A stretch of DNA of 64,000 nucleotides from Streptomyces brasiliensis (GTDB lineage: Bacteria > Actinomycetota > Actinomycetes > Streptomycetales > Streptomycetaceae), in assembly GCF_014647875.1 (NCBI RefSeq), contig NZ_BMQA01000009.1:186001-250000 (forward strand), read 5' to 3'. Every line of letters begins with the position of its first letter. Positions within the stretch are counted from its first letter, which is position 1. This document shows, one piece after another, positions 47,256 through 56,317 of this stretch. The translations under genes were made by a program, and so were the position numbers. Below the pieces are notes generated by a model. That model was not told the DNA's origin and did not search any database. It saw only the letters and a program-made list of their open reading frames with translations.

Positions 47256-48701
47256 CTACGCCCGCACCGCCTCCCCCGTCGGCAAAGTCACCGTCACCGC
47301 CAACCCCTCGCCCGGCGCCGTCCGGACCGTCACCTCGCCCCCGTGCGCCCGGACCACGCCCTGCACGATCGCCATGCCCAGGCCCGTGCCGGCGCCGCCG
47401 CCCGCCCGGAAGAAGCGGTCGAAGATGCGCGACGCGTCGTCCTCGGTGAGGCCCGGGCCCTCGTCCGCGACGGACAGCCGTACCGTGCCGTCCGCGCGTT
47501 CCACGCCCAGCCGTACCGGCACTTCTGCCGGGGTGTGCGTGCGGACGTTGGTGAGCAGGTTGCCGAGCACCTGTCTGAGGCCCGACTCGTCCGCCCGTAC
47601 CAGCAGGGAGCCGTCGGCCGTGACGGTGACCGGACGGTCCGGCTGCTGGACCCGCAGGTCCTCGGCGGCGTCCCGCACCAGGCGGCTCACGTCCACGTTC
47701 CGCAGGCGCAGTTCGGGCCGTTGGTCGAGCCGGGCGAGGGTGAGCAGTTCGTCGACGAGGCGGCCCATGCGGTCCACCTCTCCGTTCATCCGGTCCCAGG
47801 CGCGCTTGCGCTCGACGGGCTCGCGCAGCATGCCCTTGTCGTACAGCTGGAGGTAGCCGCGGATCGCCGACAGCGGGGTGCGCAGCTCGTGCGAGGCGTC
47901 GGCGACGAACCGGCGCAGCTGTGCCGCGCTGCGCTCGCGCGTCCGGTACGCCGACTCCACCTGGTGCAGCATGGAGTTGAGGGCGAGTCGCAACTGCTCG
48001 ACCTCCTCCGTCGGATGGTGGCTGGAGGGGACGCGCCGGGTCAGGTCGCCCTCGGCGATCGCTGTCGACGTCTCCACCATGTCCTCGAGCGGCAGCATCC
48101 GGCGCCGGACGATGAACATCGTCAGACAGGCGAGCAGCGCGAGCAGCAGCGTGCCGACGGCGATGTCCAGTCTGAGGGCCTTGCCTATGCCCTTGTGCAG
48201 GGCGTCGGTCTGGTTGGCGACCAGGACGTAGTTGCCGTCGTCCAGGGCGACGCCTATCGCCCGGTAGACGGCGCCGTGGACCGTGATGTCGCGCGGGTCG
48301 GGGGAACTCGCCAGCGCGCGCGGGTCGTCGACGGCGGCGGCCAGCGCGCGCTGGCTCTCGCTGGGCGGGAACCCGGCGATGGTACGGGCGCTGCCATGGG
48401 CGTCGACGACCGCGAACACGGAGTCCGGGCGCGGCTGTTCGCCCATGGGCGGCTGGACGAACCGGTCCCGGACGATCGCCAGCGCGGCCAGTGAGTCGAT
48501 CTGCTGCACGGTGAGATGGGAGTCGTGGAGGGTCTGGCGGGTCTTGGTCAGCTCCGCGTCCACCTGGCCGAGCAGATAGAGCCGCATGCCCATCAGACTC
48601 ACCGCGGTGGCCACCAGGATGCCGATGGCGAGCAGCCCGACGTTGGCCGCGGTCAGCCCGCCGCGCAGGGAGTGGATGCCGTGCCGGCGGCGCCGTGTCA
48701 T
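47256..48701 (-). CDS. Sensor histidine kinase
   Basis: 481 residues. Helix one at 20-44, an extracytoplasmic sensor part (45-177) and helix two at 178-198. A HAMP domain follows (199-250), then the H-box FVADASHELRTPLSAI with His271, an N-box LGNLLTNVRTHTP and G-boxes VADEGPGL and GTGLGMAIVQG. It phosphorylates the response regulator encoded upstream, with which it overlaps by 4 bp (ATGA). The external signal is unknown; an MMPL exporter gene divergent from the pair is a plausible target. Confidence 0.94.
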   Translation of the reverse strand: MTRRRRHGIHSLRGGLTAANVGLLAIGILVATAVSLMGMRLYLLGQVDAELTKTRQTLHDSHLTVQQIDSLAALAIVRDRFVQPPMGEQPRPDSVFAVVDAHGSARTIAGFPPSESQRALAAAVDDPRALASSPDPRDITVHGAVYRAIGVALDDGNYVLVANQTDALHKGIGKALRLDIAVGTLLLALLACLTMFIVRRRMLPLEDMVETSTAIAEGDLTRRVPSSHHPTEEVEQLRLALNSMLHQVESAYRTRERSAAQLRRFVADASHELRTPLSAIRGYLQLYDKGMLREPVERKRAWDRMNGEVDRMGRLVDELLTLARLDQRPELRLRNVDVSRLVRDAAEDLRVQQPDRPVTVTADGSLLVRADESGLRQVLGNLLTNVRTHTPAEVPVRLGVERADGTVRLSVADEGPGLTEDDASRIFDRFFRAGGGAGTGLGMAIVQGVVRAHGGEVTVRTAPGEGLAVTVTLPTGEAVRA

Positions 48702-49387
48702 GCCAGCCCGTATCCGACACCGCGCCGCGTGGTGATCACCGGCGGCCCCAGGGTGTCGAGCTTGCGCCGCAGATAGCTGATGTAGGTCTCGACGACGGTC
48801 GACTCGGGCGGCATGTGCTCGTACTGCCAGACATGGCGCAGGAGTTGTTCCTTGGACACGATCCGGCCGCCGTTGCGCACCAGGAAGCGCAGCAGCGCGT
48901 ACTCGGTCGGGGTCAGCTCGACCGTGCGGCCCGCGCGGTGCACCGAGTACGTCGTCTCGTCCAGTTCCAGGTCGCCGTAGCGCAGTGGCGGGCGCTCGGG
49001 TATGACGTCGGCCGAGCGGGTGCGGCGCAGCACCGCGCTGATCCGGGCGACGACCTCGTCTATGTTGAACGGCTTGGTGATGTAGTCGTCGCCGAAGCCG
49101 AGGGCGCCGACGATCTCGGCGGGAGAGTCGCGCGCGGTGAGGAAGACGAGCGCCATGTCGGGCCGACGGGCGCGCAGTTCACGCCCGAGGGCGCGGCCGT
49201 CGCCGTCCGGCAGCATGACGTCGAGCAGTGCCGCGTCGGGCCGGGTGCGCTCGGTGAGGGCAAGAGCCTCGCGGACGGTGCCCGCGGTCATCACTTCGAA
49301 GTGGTGGTAGCGCAGGGCGATGGCGAGGACGTCCGCGATGCTCGGTTCGTCCTCCACGACCAGCACGGTGCCGGGAGCCGTCGTCAT
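48698..49387 (-). CDS. OmpR/PhoB-type response regulator
   Basis: 229 residues. Receiver domain 1-120 with the acidic pair in VVEDEP, phospho-acceptor Asp56 in LLDVMLPDGDG and Lys in TKPFN. C-terminal winged helix (about 135-229): ELTPTEYALLRFLVRNGGRIVSK and STVVETYISYLRRKLD. ATG 49387 is used. The 161-bp gap to the divergent MMPL gene is the natural place for its binding site, but no clear direct repeat is seen. Confidence 0.95.
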   Translation of the reverse strand: MTTAPGTVLVVEDEPSIADVLAIALRYHHFEVMTAGTVREALALTERTRPDAALLDVMLPDGDGRALGRELRARRPDMALVFLTARDSPAEIVGALGFGDDYITKPFNIDEVVARISAVLRRTRSADVIPERPPLRYGDLELDETTYSVHRAGRTVELTPTEYALLRFLVRNGGRIVSKEQLLRHVWQYEHMPPESTVVETYISYLRRKLDTLGPPVITTRRGVGYGLA

Positions 49388-49548
49388 GGCCCCAGTATCG
49401 GCGCGGGCGCCGACAACCGCCCCCCCGCCCCCCTTTGGAGTTCCTTGAGAGTCATGGGCGGGTCGTGTCCACGCGCGTGTGCCGCCGCGAATGCTGGTGC
49501 CCAGGACCTGGGGGACCGACCGAACCGATCCATTAAGGAGCGTTGAAC

Positions 49549-51960
49549 GTGGCGGCATTGGCACGCTGGTGCTATCGGCACCGGCTGGTGGTCCTGTTGC
49601 TGTGGGTGGGGGCGCTGTTCGGCCTGGGCTTCTCGGCCTCGACGGCGGGTACGGACTACGCGAACGTCTTCTCCCTTCCGAACACGGACTCCAAGAGCGC
49701 GTACGACCTGATGGCGAAGGCCTTCCCGGACAGCGCGGGCGACACCGACACGGTGGTGTGGAAGGTCGACTCGGGCACGGTCAGGGACCAGGACGTACGG
49801 TCCCGGATCGAACCCGCGCTGGAGAAGATCGCCGGGATGAAGGGCGTCGGTGACATCACCAGCCCCTACGGCGAGCGGGGCGCGGGGCAGATCAGCGAGG
49901 ACGGGACGATCGCGTACGCCCAGGTCACGTTCTCCCAGCGGGCGAACGAGATCCCCAAGGAGGTCGTCCAGGACGTCGTCGACACGGCACAGGACGCCGA
50001 ACGAGCAGGGCTCCAGGTCGAGTTGGGCGGCCAGGCCATCCAGCGCGTGCAGGAACCGCCGACCGGTCTCGCGGAGATGGTCGGCCTCGCCGCGGCGGCG
50101 ATCGTCCTCTTCCTGGCCTTCGGCTCGCTGTTCGCGATGCTGCTGCCGATCGGGATCGCCGTCTTCGGCGTCGGCACCGGCCTGTTCACGGTCCAGTTGC
50201 TCAGCCACACCACCGACATCCCCGACCTGGCGCCGCTGCTGTCGTCGCTGATCGGCCTCGGCGTCGGCATCGACTACGCCCTGTTCATCGTGACCCGCCA
50301 CCGGCGCGGCATCCTGCGCGGCGCCGATCCCGAGGACGCCGCGGTCACCGCGCTCAACACCTCCGGCCGTGCGGTGCTGTTCGCGGGCGGCACGGTGTGC
50401 ATCGCGCTCGCCGGGATGCTGGTGACGAACCTGCGCTTCCTGGACGGCGTGGTCATCGGCACATCGCTCACGGTCGTGTTCAGCGTCCTGGCGGCCGTCA
50501 CCCTCCTGCCCGCCTTCCTCGGCTTCCTCGGCCCGCGTGTGCTCAGCCGCCGCCAGCGCCGCAAGCTCGCGGAGACGGGCCCGGAGCAGGAACACGCGAG
50601 TGGTCTGGCGGCCCGCTGGTCGGCGAACGTCCAGCGACGCCCCCGTACGATCGCCGCACTCGCGCTGGTGGTCATGGCCGTACTCGCCCTGCCCGTGCTG
50701 TCGCTGCGCCTGGGCGCCACCGACCAGGGCAACGACGACGCCTCGACGACCACGAGGAAGGCGTACGACCTGCTCGCCGAGGGCTTCGGCCCCGGCTTCA
50801 ACGGCCCCCTCCAGGTGGTCACCGAGGGCGGTGACACGGCCGGCCTGGTCCGGGGCATCGAGTCGACGCCGGGAGTGGCCAGGGTCGCCGCGCTGCCGCC
50901 GGCGAAGGATGTCACCGTCATCCAGGTGGTGCCCACGACATCACCGCAGTCGAAGGAGACGGACGACCTCATCGACACCCTCCGGGACAAGGTGATCCCC
51001 GAGGCGGGCGCACAGGCGCACGTGGGCGGTGTGACGGCGGTGTCGAAGGACTTCGCGTCGGTGACGGGCGACCGTCTGCCGCTGTTCGTCGCGACGATCA
51101 TCGGCCTGGGCTTCCTGCTGCTCCTGATCGCGTTCCGCTCCCTGGTCGTCCCACTGACGGCCGCGGTGATGAACCTGATCGCCGCGGCGGCCTCGTTCGG
51201 CGTGCTCGTCGCGATCTTCCAGTGGGGCTGGGGCCTCGAAGTGCTCGGGCTCGGCAAGGAGGGGCCGATCAACGCCTTCCTGCCGGTCATCATGCTGTCC
51301 CTGCTCTTCGGTCTCTCCATGGACTACCAGGTGTTCCTGGTCAGCCGGATGCACGAGGAGTGGGTGAACACGCGGGACAACGCACGGGCGGTCCGCGTCG
51401 GCCTCGCCGAGACCAGCCGGGTGATCAACTCGGCGGCCCTGATCATGGTGTGCGTGTTCACGGCGTTCGTGCTGAGCGGCGACTCGGGTGCGGCGATGGC
51501 GGGCGTGGGGCTGGCGGCGGCGGTCGCACTGGACGCGTTCGTCCTGCGTACGGCGCTGGTGCCGGCGGCGATGCATCTGCTGGGCAAGGCCAACTGGTGG
51601 CTGCCGGCGTGGCTGGACAAGCGGCTGCCGCACCTGGCGGTGGAGCCGGCGGAGGAGCCCGAGGAGACGCCGGTGCTCGCGGGCCCGGCTTCGGTGGTCC
51701 ACGGCTTCGTCCGCACGCTGCACGGCGAACAGGTGGCGGGCGCTTCGGTGACCCTGCTCTCGAAGGGCGGACGCCAGCTGGACCGCGTGACGTCCCTGGC
51801 GGACGGCTCCTACATCGTGTCGGTGCCGGGGCCGGGGGCTTATCTGCTGGCGGTGACGGCGTCGCTGTACGGCGCGCGGGCCCAGCACGTGGTGGTCGAG
51901 GACGGGCCGTTGGTGTACGACGTGGAGTTGGCGGAGGGGGAGGTCGACGCCGTCAACTGA
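49549..51960 (+). CDS. MMPL family transporter with C-terminal carboxypeptidase-regulatory-like domain
   Basis: 803 residues. Two MMPL halves of six helices each: helix one at about 12-30, external loops beginning TDYANVFSLPNTDS and TDQGNDDASTTT, and the conserved GLGVGIDYALFIVTRHRRG and LSMDYQVFLVSRMHEE, which hold the proton-relay Asp-Tyr pairs. After the last helix, residues 715-800 form a small beta domain (VHGFVRTLHGEQVAGASVTLL; TSLADGSYIVSVPGPGAYLL) of the CnaB/transthyretin-like type. RND-type lipid or small-molecule export is expected. AAGGAG is 8 nt before GTG 49549. Its end overlaps the convergent Uma2 gene by 8 bp. Confidence 0.93.
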   Translation: MAALARWCYRHRLVVLLLWVGALFGLGFSASTAGTDYANVFSLPNTDSKSAYDLMAKAFPDSAGDTDTVVWKVDSGTVRDQDVRSRIEPALEKIAGMKGVGDITSPYGERGAGQISEDGTIAYAQVTFSQRANEIPKEVVQDVVDTAQDAERAGLQVELGGQAIQRVQEPPTGLAEMVGLAAAAIVLFLAFGSLFAMLLPIGIAVFGVGTGLFTVQLLSHTTDIPDLAPLLSSLIGLGVGIDYALFIVTRHRRGILRGADPEDAAVTALNTSGRAVLFAGGTVCIALAGMLVTNLRFLDGVVIGTSLTVVFSVLAAVTLLPAFLGFLGPRVLSRRQRRKLAETGPEQEHASGLAARWSANVQRRPRTIAALALVVMAVLALPVLSLRLGATDQGNDDASTTTRKAYDLLAEGFGPGFNGPLQVVTEGGDTAGLVRGIESTPGVARVAALPPAKDVTVIQVVPTTSPQSKETDDLIDTLRDKVIPEAGAQAHVGGVTAVSKDFASVTGDRLPLFVATIIGLGFLLLLIAFRSLVVPLTAAVMNLIAAAASFGVLVAIFQWGWGLEVLGLGKEGPINAFLPVIMLSLLFGLSMDYQVFLVSRMHEEWVNTRDNARAVRVGLAETSRVINSAALIMVCVFTAFVLSGDSGAAMAGVGLAAAVALDAFVLRTALVPAAMHLLGKANWWLPAWLDKRLPHLAVEPAEEPEETPVLAGPASVVHGFVRTLHGEQVAGASVTLLSKGGRQLDRVTSLADGSYIVSVPGPGAYLLAVTASLYGARAQHVVVEDGPLVYDVELAEGEVDAVN

Positions 51961-52561
51961 CCTGTGACTGCCCAGCCTCGAGGATCGCGCTCACGTCCAC
52001 CGTGACCTCGGCGCCGATCGAGGCGGGCAGGGTGACGATTTCGCCGGGGGAGTACGGGCGGTGGTTCTCGTATCCGTCCCCGGCGGGGTCGGTCAGTACG
52101 TGGAGGCGCTGGTGTTTTCGGTCGATGATCACGCAGGTCGGGACCTTGGCGCTGGCGTAAGCCGTCACTTTGTCACGCAGATCCGTCCGGTAGTTGCTGG
52201 AGGTCACCTCCAGGACCAGACGGAAGCAGACCGGGGCGTAGCAGTTGTTCTCGACAAGGTGCTCCCGGTAGTCGGCGTCGATGACGGACAGGTCGGGAAT
52301 CGCGCAGTCCTCCGTGCCGGTCGGCAACCAGATGCCGATGCCTGGGAGCACCCTGGACTCGCCGCCATGCAGGCCCGCTTCGGCGAAGAGAAGTGCGAAG
52401 TCCATCATGGCCTCTCCATGGGGGCCGTCCGGTGGCGGGGTCAGGAGGATCTGGCCTCCGATGATCTCGACTCGGTAGCCCGGATTGCGGTCAATGAGCC
52501 GGTTCGCTTCCGTGATCAGCGGACGGCTTCCATGGGGCCGCTCGACGGATGCTGGGGACAT
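51953..52561 (-). CDS. Uma2 family (DUF820) endonuclease-like protein
   Basis: 202 residues from ATG 52561, which has AGGAGG 6 nt upstream. The PD-(D/E)xK-like core of the Uma2 family is visible: YRVEIIGGQILLTPPPDGPHG, AIPDLSVIDADY, LVLEVTSSNYRTDLRDKVTAYA and VIIDRKHQRLHVL. Streptomyces carry many copies; the function is not known, and nuclease activity is inferred only from fold. Confidence 0.9.
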   Translation of the reverse strand: MSPASVERPHGSRPLITEANRLIDRNPGYRVEIIGGQILLTPPPDGPHGEAMMDFALLFAEAGLHGGESRVLPGIGIWLPTGTEDCAIPDLSVIDADYREHLVENNCYAPVCFRLVLEVTSSNYRTDLRDKVTAYASAKVPTCVIIDRKHQRLHVLTDPAGDGYENHRPYSPGEIVTLPASIGAEVTVDVSAILEAGQSQVS

Positions 52562-52651
52562 CGCGTGCCTCCTGGGGGCTGCTGTCGAGAGCATCATCGT
52601 TGGCAGACGGGACGCCACGTGTCCCGTTGCAACCCGCTCACCCGGAAGTGA

Positions 52652-53410
52652 TCACTCCCGCCTCCGCCCCTTGCCCGCCGGATCCGGCAGCGCCCTCGTC
52701 ATCCCCGGCAGGAAGTCCGTGAACAGCTCGTGCACCTCGTGGACGAGGGGCCGTAGCACCCGGAACCGGGCCAGGGTCACGCCGCGAGCCGTGAGCCTGG
52801 CCCCCCGCTCGGCGAGCCGGTAGCTGCGCTCGCGCCCCTCGGTCCGGTCGAAGATCCAGTACAGGACCAGGCCCATCTGGGAGAGCCACATCAACTCGGG
52901 AAGAACGTCCCGCAGTTCCTCCGGGACCTTGGCCTTCGACCCGGCCAGCACCTCCCGGTGGACGCTGATCGCCTGCACGCGCGCGTGCTCGCTCTCCGGC
53001 GAGAACGGGCTGAGCGGGCTGTCCGGGTCGGCGGCGTTCTTGAAGAACTGCACCGCGAACTCGTGGTACGGCCGCGCCACGTCGAGCCACGTCCGCAGCA
53101 CGCCGGCCAGCCGCGCCTCCAGGTCGGTCTCCCGGTCCAGGACCTCCCGGACCGCCACCTGGTGCTCGGCGGCGATCCGGTCGTAGAAGCCCTGGATCAG
53201 GTGCTCCTTGCCGGCGAAGTAGTAGTACGCGTTGCCGACCGAGACCCCGGCCTCCTTGGCGATGGCCCGCATGGTCGTCCGGTCGTACCCGCGCTCCTGG
53301 AACAGCCGCATCGCGGTCTCCAGGATGAGCGCGCGGGTCTGCTCGGACTTGCTGGGAGAACCGGCGTCGCCGGGCTGGTCGTCCTTCATGGACTCGTTGT
53401 TCGCGGACAC
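52652..53410 (-). CDS. TetR-family regulator
   Basis: 252 residues. N-terminal helix-turn-helix: QTRALILETAMRLFQERG, TTMRAIAKEAGVSVGNAYYYFAGKEHLIQGFY. The ligand domain is all helical. GTG 53410 is taken because related proteins begin VSANNESMKDD; ATG 53389 is the alternative, and neither has a good ribosome-binding site. Third gene of an operon whose promoter carries two TTGAAC-xx-GTTCAA palindromes, which are likely its own operators, giving autorepression. Confidence 0.9.
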   Translation of the reverse strand: MSANNESMKDDQPGDAGSPSKSEQTRALILETAMRLFQERGYDRTTMRAIAKEAGVSVGNAYYYFAGKEHLIQGFYDRIAAEHQVAVREVLDRETDLEARLAGVLRTWLDVARPYHEFAVQFFKNAADPDSPLSPFSPESEHARVQAISVHREVLAGSKAKVPEELRDVLPELMWLSQMGLVLYWIFDRTEGRERSYRLAERGARLTARGVTLARFRVLRPLVHEVHELFTDFLPGMTRALPDPAGKGRRRE

Positions 53411-53421
53411 GGAAGAAGAGC

Positions 53422-53916
53422 CTAACGAGTGGCGCAGGCCCCGCCGTCGCAGCCCGGCGGGGCGTACGTCCAGCCCTGGCCGCCCCGGTAGGTCCATCCG
53501 TCCACCGCCCGGTACGCCGTGCCGCCCCACTGCCGGCCCCGCCACTTGGCGGCGGCCAGGACCGCGCCTTTGGCGAGCAGGGCGCCGGTCGGGGTGCTGA
53601 GGCGGTGGGCGAGCGGGCGGTGCTCGCGCAGGGCCCACAGCACGACGATCCAGGCGGCGGAGCCCCGGTAGACCTGCCCCGAGTCACCGACGACGGTGAC
53701 GTCGTCGAGGGTGGCGGCGTGATCGAGCCCCGGAAACCGCCGGCGAGCCTCGTCGGAGGAGGCCGGTACGAGCTCGATCGGCACCAACTGCGACTGCCGT
53801 ACGAGCCAGTCGCGCACGTGGGTGCACAAGGAGCACTCGGCGTCGTAGAGGACGGTGAGCGCGCGGACCGGGACGCGCGAGGCGTCTCGGTCCTCGACGG
53901 CGGCCACGTCGCTCAC
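53422..53916 (-). CDS. DCC family thiol-disulfide oxidoreductase-like protein
   Basis: 164 residues. The family hallmark DAECSLC lies near residue 30, then VRDWLVRQSQ and ELVPASSDEARRRFPGL, and later YRGSAAWIVVLWAL. The last residues hold two Cys (CDGGACATR). Such proteins have a thioredoxin-like fold; the role is unclear. GTG 53916 overlaps the upstream gene's stop (GTGA), and the stop is 11 bp before the TetR gene. Confidence 0.9.
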   Translation of the reverse strand: MSDVAAVEDRDASRVPVRALTVLYDAECSLCTHVRDWLVRQSQLVPIELVPASSDEARRRFPGLDHAATLDDVTVVGDSGQVYRGSAAWIVVLWALREHRPLAHRLSTPTGALLAKGAVLAAAKWRGRQWGGTAYRAVDGWTYRGGQGWTYAPPGCDGGACATR

Positions 53917-54320
53917 GCCCCGACCGTCGGCGGGACCCAGCCCTGCGGCGCGACGGGCGGCTGCTGCTCCCGCTCCATGATTCCGCGGCGCCGGATCCGG
54001 TTGAGGACGTACACGTTGCCGAGGTGCATCACACCGAGGACGAGCAGTACGACGCCCAGCTTGGTCGACAGGGCCTCGAAGATGCCGCGGGTGTCCTCGA
54101 TGGTGTCGTCGCCGCTCAGGTAGAGGGCGACGAAACCGAGGTTGACCAGGTAGAAGCCGACCACCAGGAGGTGGTTGACGGCGTCGGCGAGCTTCTCGTT
54201 GCCGTGCAGGACGTCGGAGAGGAAGATCCGTCCGTTGCGGCTGAGCGTGCGGGCCACCCAGACGGTCAGCCCGATGCTGACGACCAGGTAGATGACGTAG
54301 GCGATGACCGTGCGGTCCAT
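53913..54320 (-). CDS. Four-helix membrane protein, first gene of the TetR operon
   Basis: 135 residues: MDRTVIAYVIYLVVSIGLTVWVA, LADAVNHLLVVGFYLVNLGFVALYL, TKLGVVLLVLGVMHLGNVYVLNRI, and a polar tail with QQPPVAPQGW. His and Asn in the third helix are notable. Function unknown. ATG 54320 follows AAGGGG. Its promoter region contains the two operators at 54334 and 54379. Confidence 0.88.
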   Translation of the reverse strand: MDRTVIAYVIYLVVSIGLTVWVARTLSRNGRIFLSDVLHGNEKLADAVNHLLVVGFYLVNLGFVALYLSGDDTIEDTRGIFEALSTKLGVVLLVLGVMHLGNVYVLNRIRRRGIMEREQQPPVAPQGWVPPTVGA

Positions 54321-54333
54321 GCCCCACCCCTTC

Positions 54334-54347
54334 TTGAACGCGTTCAA
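54334..54347. promoter_or_regulatory. TetR operator 1
   Basis: TTGAACGCGTTCAA, a perfect 14-bp palindrome beginning 14 nt upstream of the ATG at 54320. Confidence 0.8.
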
Positions 54348-54378
54348 AACGCTGACGGTGGAGACTGTAGACCCGTTT

Positions 54379-54392
54379 TTGAACACGTTCAA
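54379..54392. promoter_or_regulatory. TetR operator 2
   Basis: TTGAACACGTTCAA, the same palindrome with one central change, 45 bp (centre to centre) from operator 1. The spacing of about four helical turns allows cooperative binding across the promoter. Confidence 0.8.
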
Positions 54393-54414
54393 CCGACCGC
54401 GGGAGTGACCCCGT

Positions 54415-54825
54415 TCACGACCGCCGCCCCAACTCGGGCCGCTTCGAGTAGTCGGTGAACCCGAGGACGTTCCCCCAGGGGTCGGCGACCTCCATGACCC
54501 ACCCGGTGGCGGTGGCGAACGGCTCGTCGAGCAGCCCGATCCCAGCCTCCGTGAGCCGCCGCGCGGCCACACGTGCGTCGGGCACCTCGAGCCACACGCG
54601 GGGCGAGGGCCACATGGGGGGCCGATACCCGAACCCCTCCTCGACGCGCAGCAGAATCCCGGGCGTCTCACCCCCGACCTTCAGCAGTGCGATCCCGGCC
54701 TCATCGAGCCGAAACCCGACGACGAACCCGGCCCGCTCGTAGAACCCCACGGCTTCGCCGAGATCCCCGACGGGAAGGAGGACGTTGTCGAAACCGAGCA
54801 GCTCGTACGACTCTTTGTCTGACAT
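54415..54825 (-). CDS. VOC (glyoxalase/bleomycin-resistance-like) protein
   Basis: 136 residues with paired beta-alpha-beta-beta-beta units: FDNVLLPVGDLGEAVGFYERAGF, IALLKVGGETPGILLRVEE, VWLEVPDARVAARRL and VMEVADPWGNVLGFTDYS. This is the usual compact metal-binding fold. The substrate is unknown. It lies upstream of and in line with the TetR operon, about 23 bp from the second operator, so readthrough is possible. Confidence 0.9.
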   Translation of the reverse strand: MSDKESYELLGFDNVLLPVGDLGEAVGFYERAGFVVGFRLDEAGIALLKVGGETPGILLRVEEGFGYRPPMWPSPRVWLEVPDARVAARRLTEAGIGLLDEPFATATGWVMEVADPWGNVLGFTDYSKRPELGRRS

Positions 54826-54995
54826 GTCGTCAGATTAAGTGGGCTGGGGGACGGATCGAGGCGCACCGGGAGAGCCGGACCGTCCGTTCACCCGCCCGGA
54901 CGAGGCGGACCGGCCGGCGCATGCGGCGCCTCGTCGGCGCCCGCTCTGCGCCCGGGAACGGCACAGCCCCATACTTGAACGGCGTCGAGGGGCGT

Positions 54996-55946
54996 ATGGG
55001 GAGGGCGGGCTTCGTGCGACGGGTGCTGTCGGTGCACTTCGCGCCGTGTGCTCTGTTCGTCGCCGGGATCCTCGCTCTCGTGCGGGCCGGGAGTTTCTCC
55101 GGGCGCAGCGACTGGGAGGCCGTATGGCCGCAGCGGCCCGTCGCGGTGTTCGGCGCGCTCACGACGATCGCCGTGTGTGCTTCGCTGCTGGGACTCCTGC
55201 TGCAGCCGTTCCAGGTGCGTGCGGTTCGTGTGCTGGAGGGGTACTGGGACCGCTGGCCGGTCACGGCACGGCTCGCGGGGGTGCTAGCCGGGTTGCAGCG
55301 CAGGCGCTTGCAGGCCCTGCGCAGGCGGGCTCACAGCACGGCGCGTGGGGACACGGACCTGCGCGTTCGGGCGGACGTGCGCCGCCGCCTCGCCGCCCAC
55401 CCGCCGGCCGACGTCCTGCTCCCCACGGCGCTCGGCAACGCCTTGCGCGCCGGGGAGTTGAGCGCCGGAGAGCGCTACGGTCTGACGACGCTGACCTCCT
55501 GGCCGCGCATCTTCCCGCAGGTGTCCGATCGCATGGCCGAGGCGCTCGGCTCGGCCCGGGACGCACTCGACACGGCCGTGAACTTCTGCTGGGCGTTCCT
55601 CGTGCTCACCGGCGCGGGTGGCGCGGCCCTGTACGACGAACCGTCCGCCTGGTGGTGGTGCGGTAGCTGCCTGGTGCTGGCGGCCGTGGCGTACAAGGGC
55701 GCGGTGACGACGGCACAGGCCTACTCCGGCCTGATGCACGTCGTGTACGACCTGCACCGCTTCGACCTGCTGGCCGCGCTGCACTATCCGCTGCCGGCGG
55801 ATCGGGAGAGCGAGGAGGAGACGCTCTCAGACGTGTCGGACCTGTTCGCCGGGATCCAGCCGGAGGGCCGCACGTACGACCATCCGGGCGCGCGGCACCG
55901 TTCGTCACCTCCGGCTCAGGACGGCGGCGGCGCGACGGAGGCGTGA
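54996..55946 (+). CDS. Membrane protein of unknown family
   Basis: 316 residues from ATG 54996 (GAGGGG upstream). Two helices at about 12-32 and 46-68 are followed by an Arg-rich cytoplasmic region (QRRRLQALRRRAHS), LSAGERYGLTTLTSWPRIFPQV, two more helices (near 195-213 and 218-238) and a region LYDLHRF-like (VVYDLHRFDLLAALHYPLP) with an acidic tail. Convergent with the two-gene unit below. Not recognised; probably lineage-specific. Confidence 0.75.
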   Translation: MGRAGFVRRVLSVHFAPCALFVAGILALVRAGSFSGRSDWEAVWPQRPVAVFGALTTIAVCASLLGLLLQPFQVRAVRVLEGYWDRWPVTARLAGVLAGLQRRRLQALRRRAHSTARGDTDLRVRADVRRRLAAHPPADVLLPTALGNALRAGELSAGERYGLTTLTSWPRIFPQVSDRMAEALGSARDALDTAVNFCWAFLVLTGAGGAALYDEPSAWWWCGSCLVLAAVAYKGAVTTAQAYSGLMHVVYDLHRFDLLAALHYPLPADRESEEETLSDVSDLFAGIQPEGRTYDHPGARHRSSPPAQDGGGATEA

Positions 55947-55966
55947 GTCGGTGGCGTTCTTCAAGG

Positions 55967-56317
55967 TCAGGCGACGGGGCGATCGCCCCGGGCCCGGGCA
56001 TCCGCCAGTTGCTGCATTGCATACCGCAGTTGCTCGAACGCATTCCTCCCCTGGTCGTCGTAGCCCTCGCACGAGGCGTGCACCGCGGGCGGCAGGTCCG
56101 CGAGGGGGCAGCCTGCCCGGTGCCGTCCCCGGAACTTGGCGTTGTGCTCCGCCAGATAGGCGTCGATGGCGGTCGGCCCGGACTGGAGCGCGCGTTTCCA
56201 CTCCCGCAGGAGGAGCACACGCTGGGAGACGATGCCGAAGTCCGCGGGACAGTCGCCGTCCCTGCAGGTCGTCGAATGCTGCTGGTAACCGGGGAGTACC
56301 ACGGCGTGCATGGTCAT
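55967..56317 (-). CDS. Small Cys/His-containing cytoplasmic protein
   Basis: 116 residues: VVLPGYQQHSTTCRDGDCPADFG, RVLLLREWKRALQSG, HNAKFRGRHRAGCPLADLP, HASCEGYDDQGRNAFEQLRYAMQQL. Four Cys and several His could bind a metal. ATG 56317 has GGAGG 7 nt upstream and overlaps the stop of the upstream membrane gene (TGATG), so the two are coupled. Unknown family. Confidence 0.75.
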   Translation of the reverse strand: MTMHAVVLPGYQQHSTTCRDGDCPADFGIVSQRVLLLREWKRALQSGPTAIDAYLAEHNAKFRGRHRAGCPLADLPPAVHASCEGYDDQGRNAFEQLRYAMQQLADARARGDRPVA

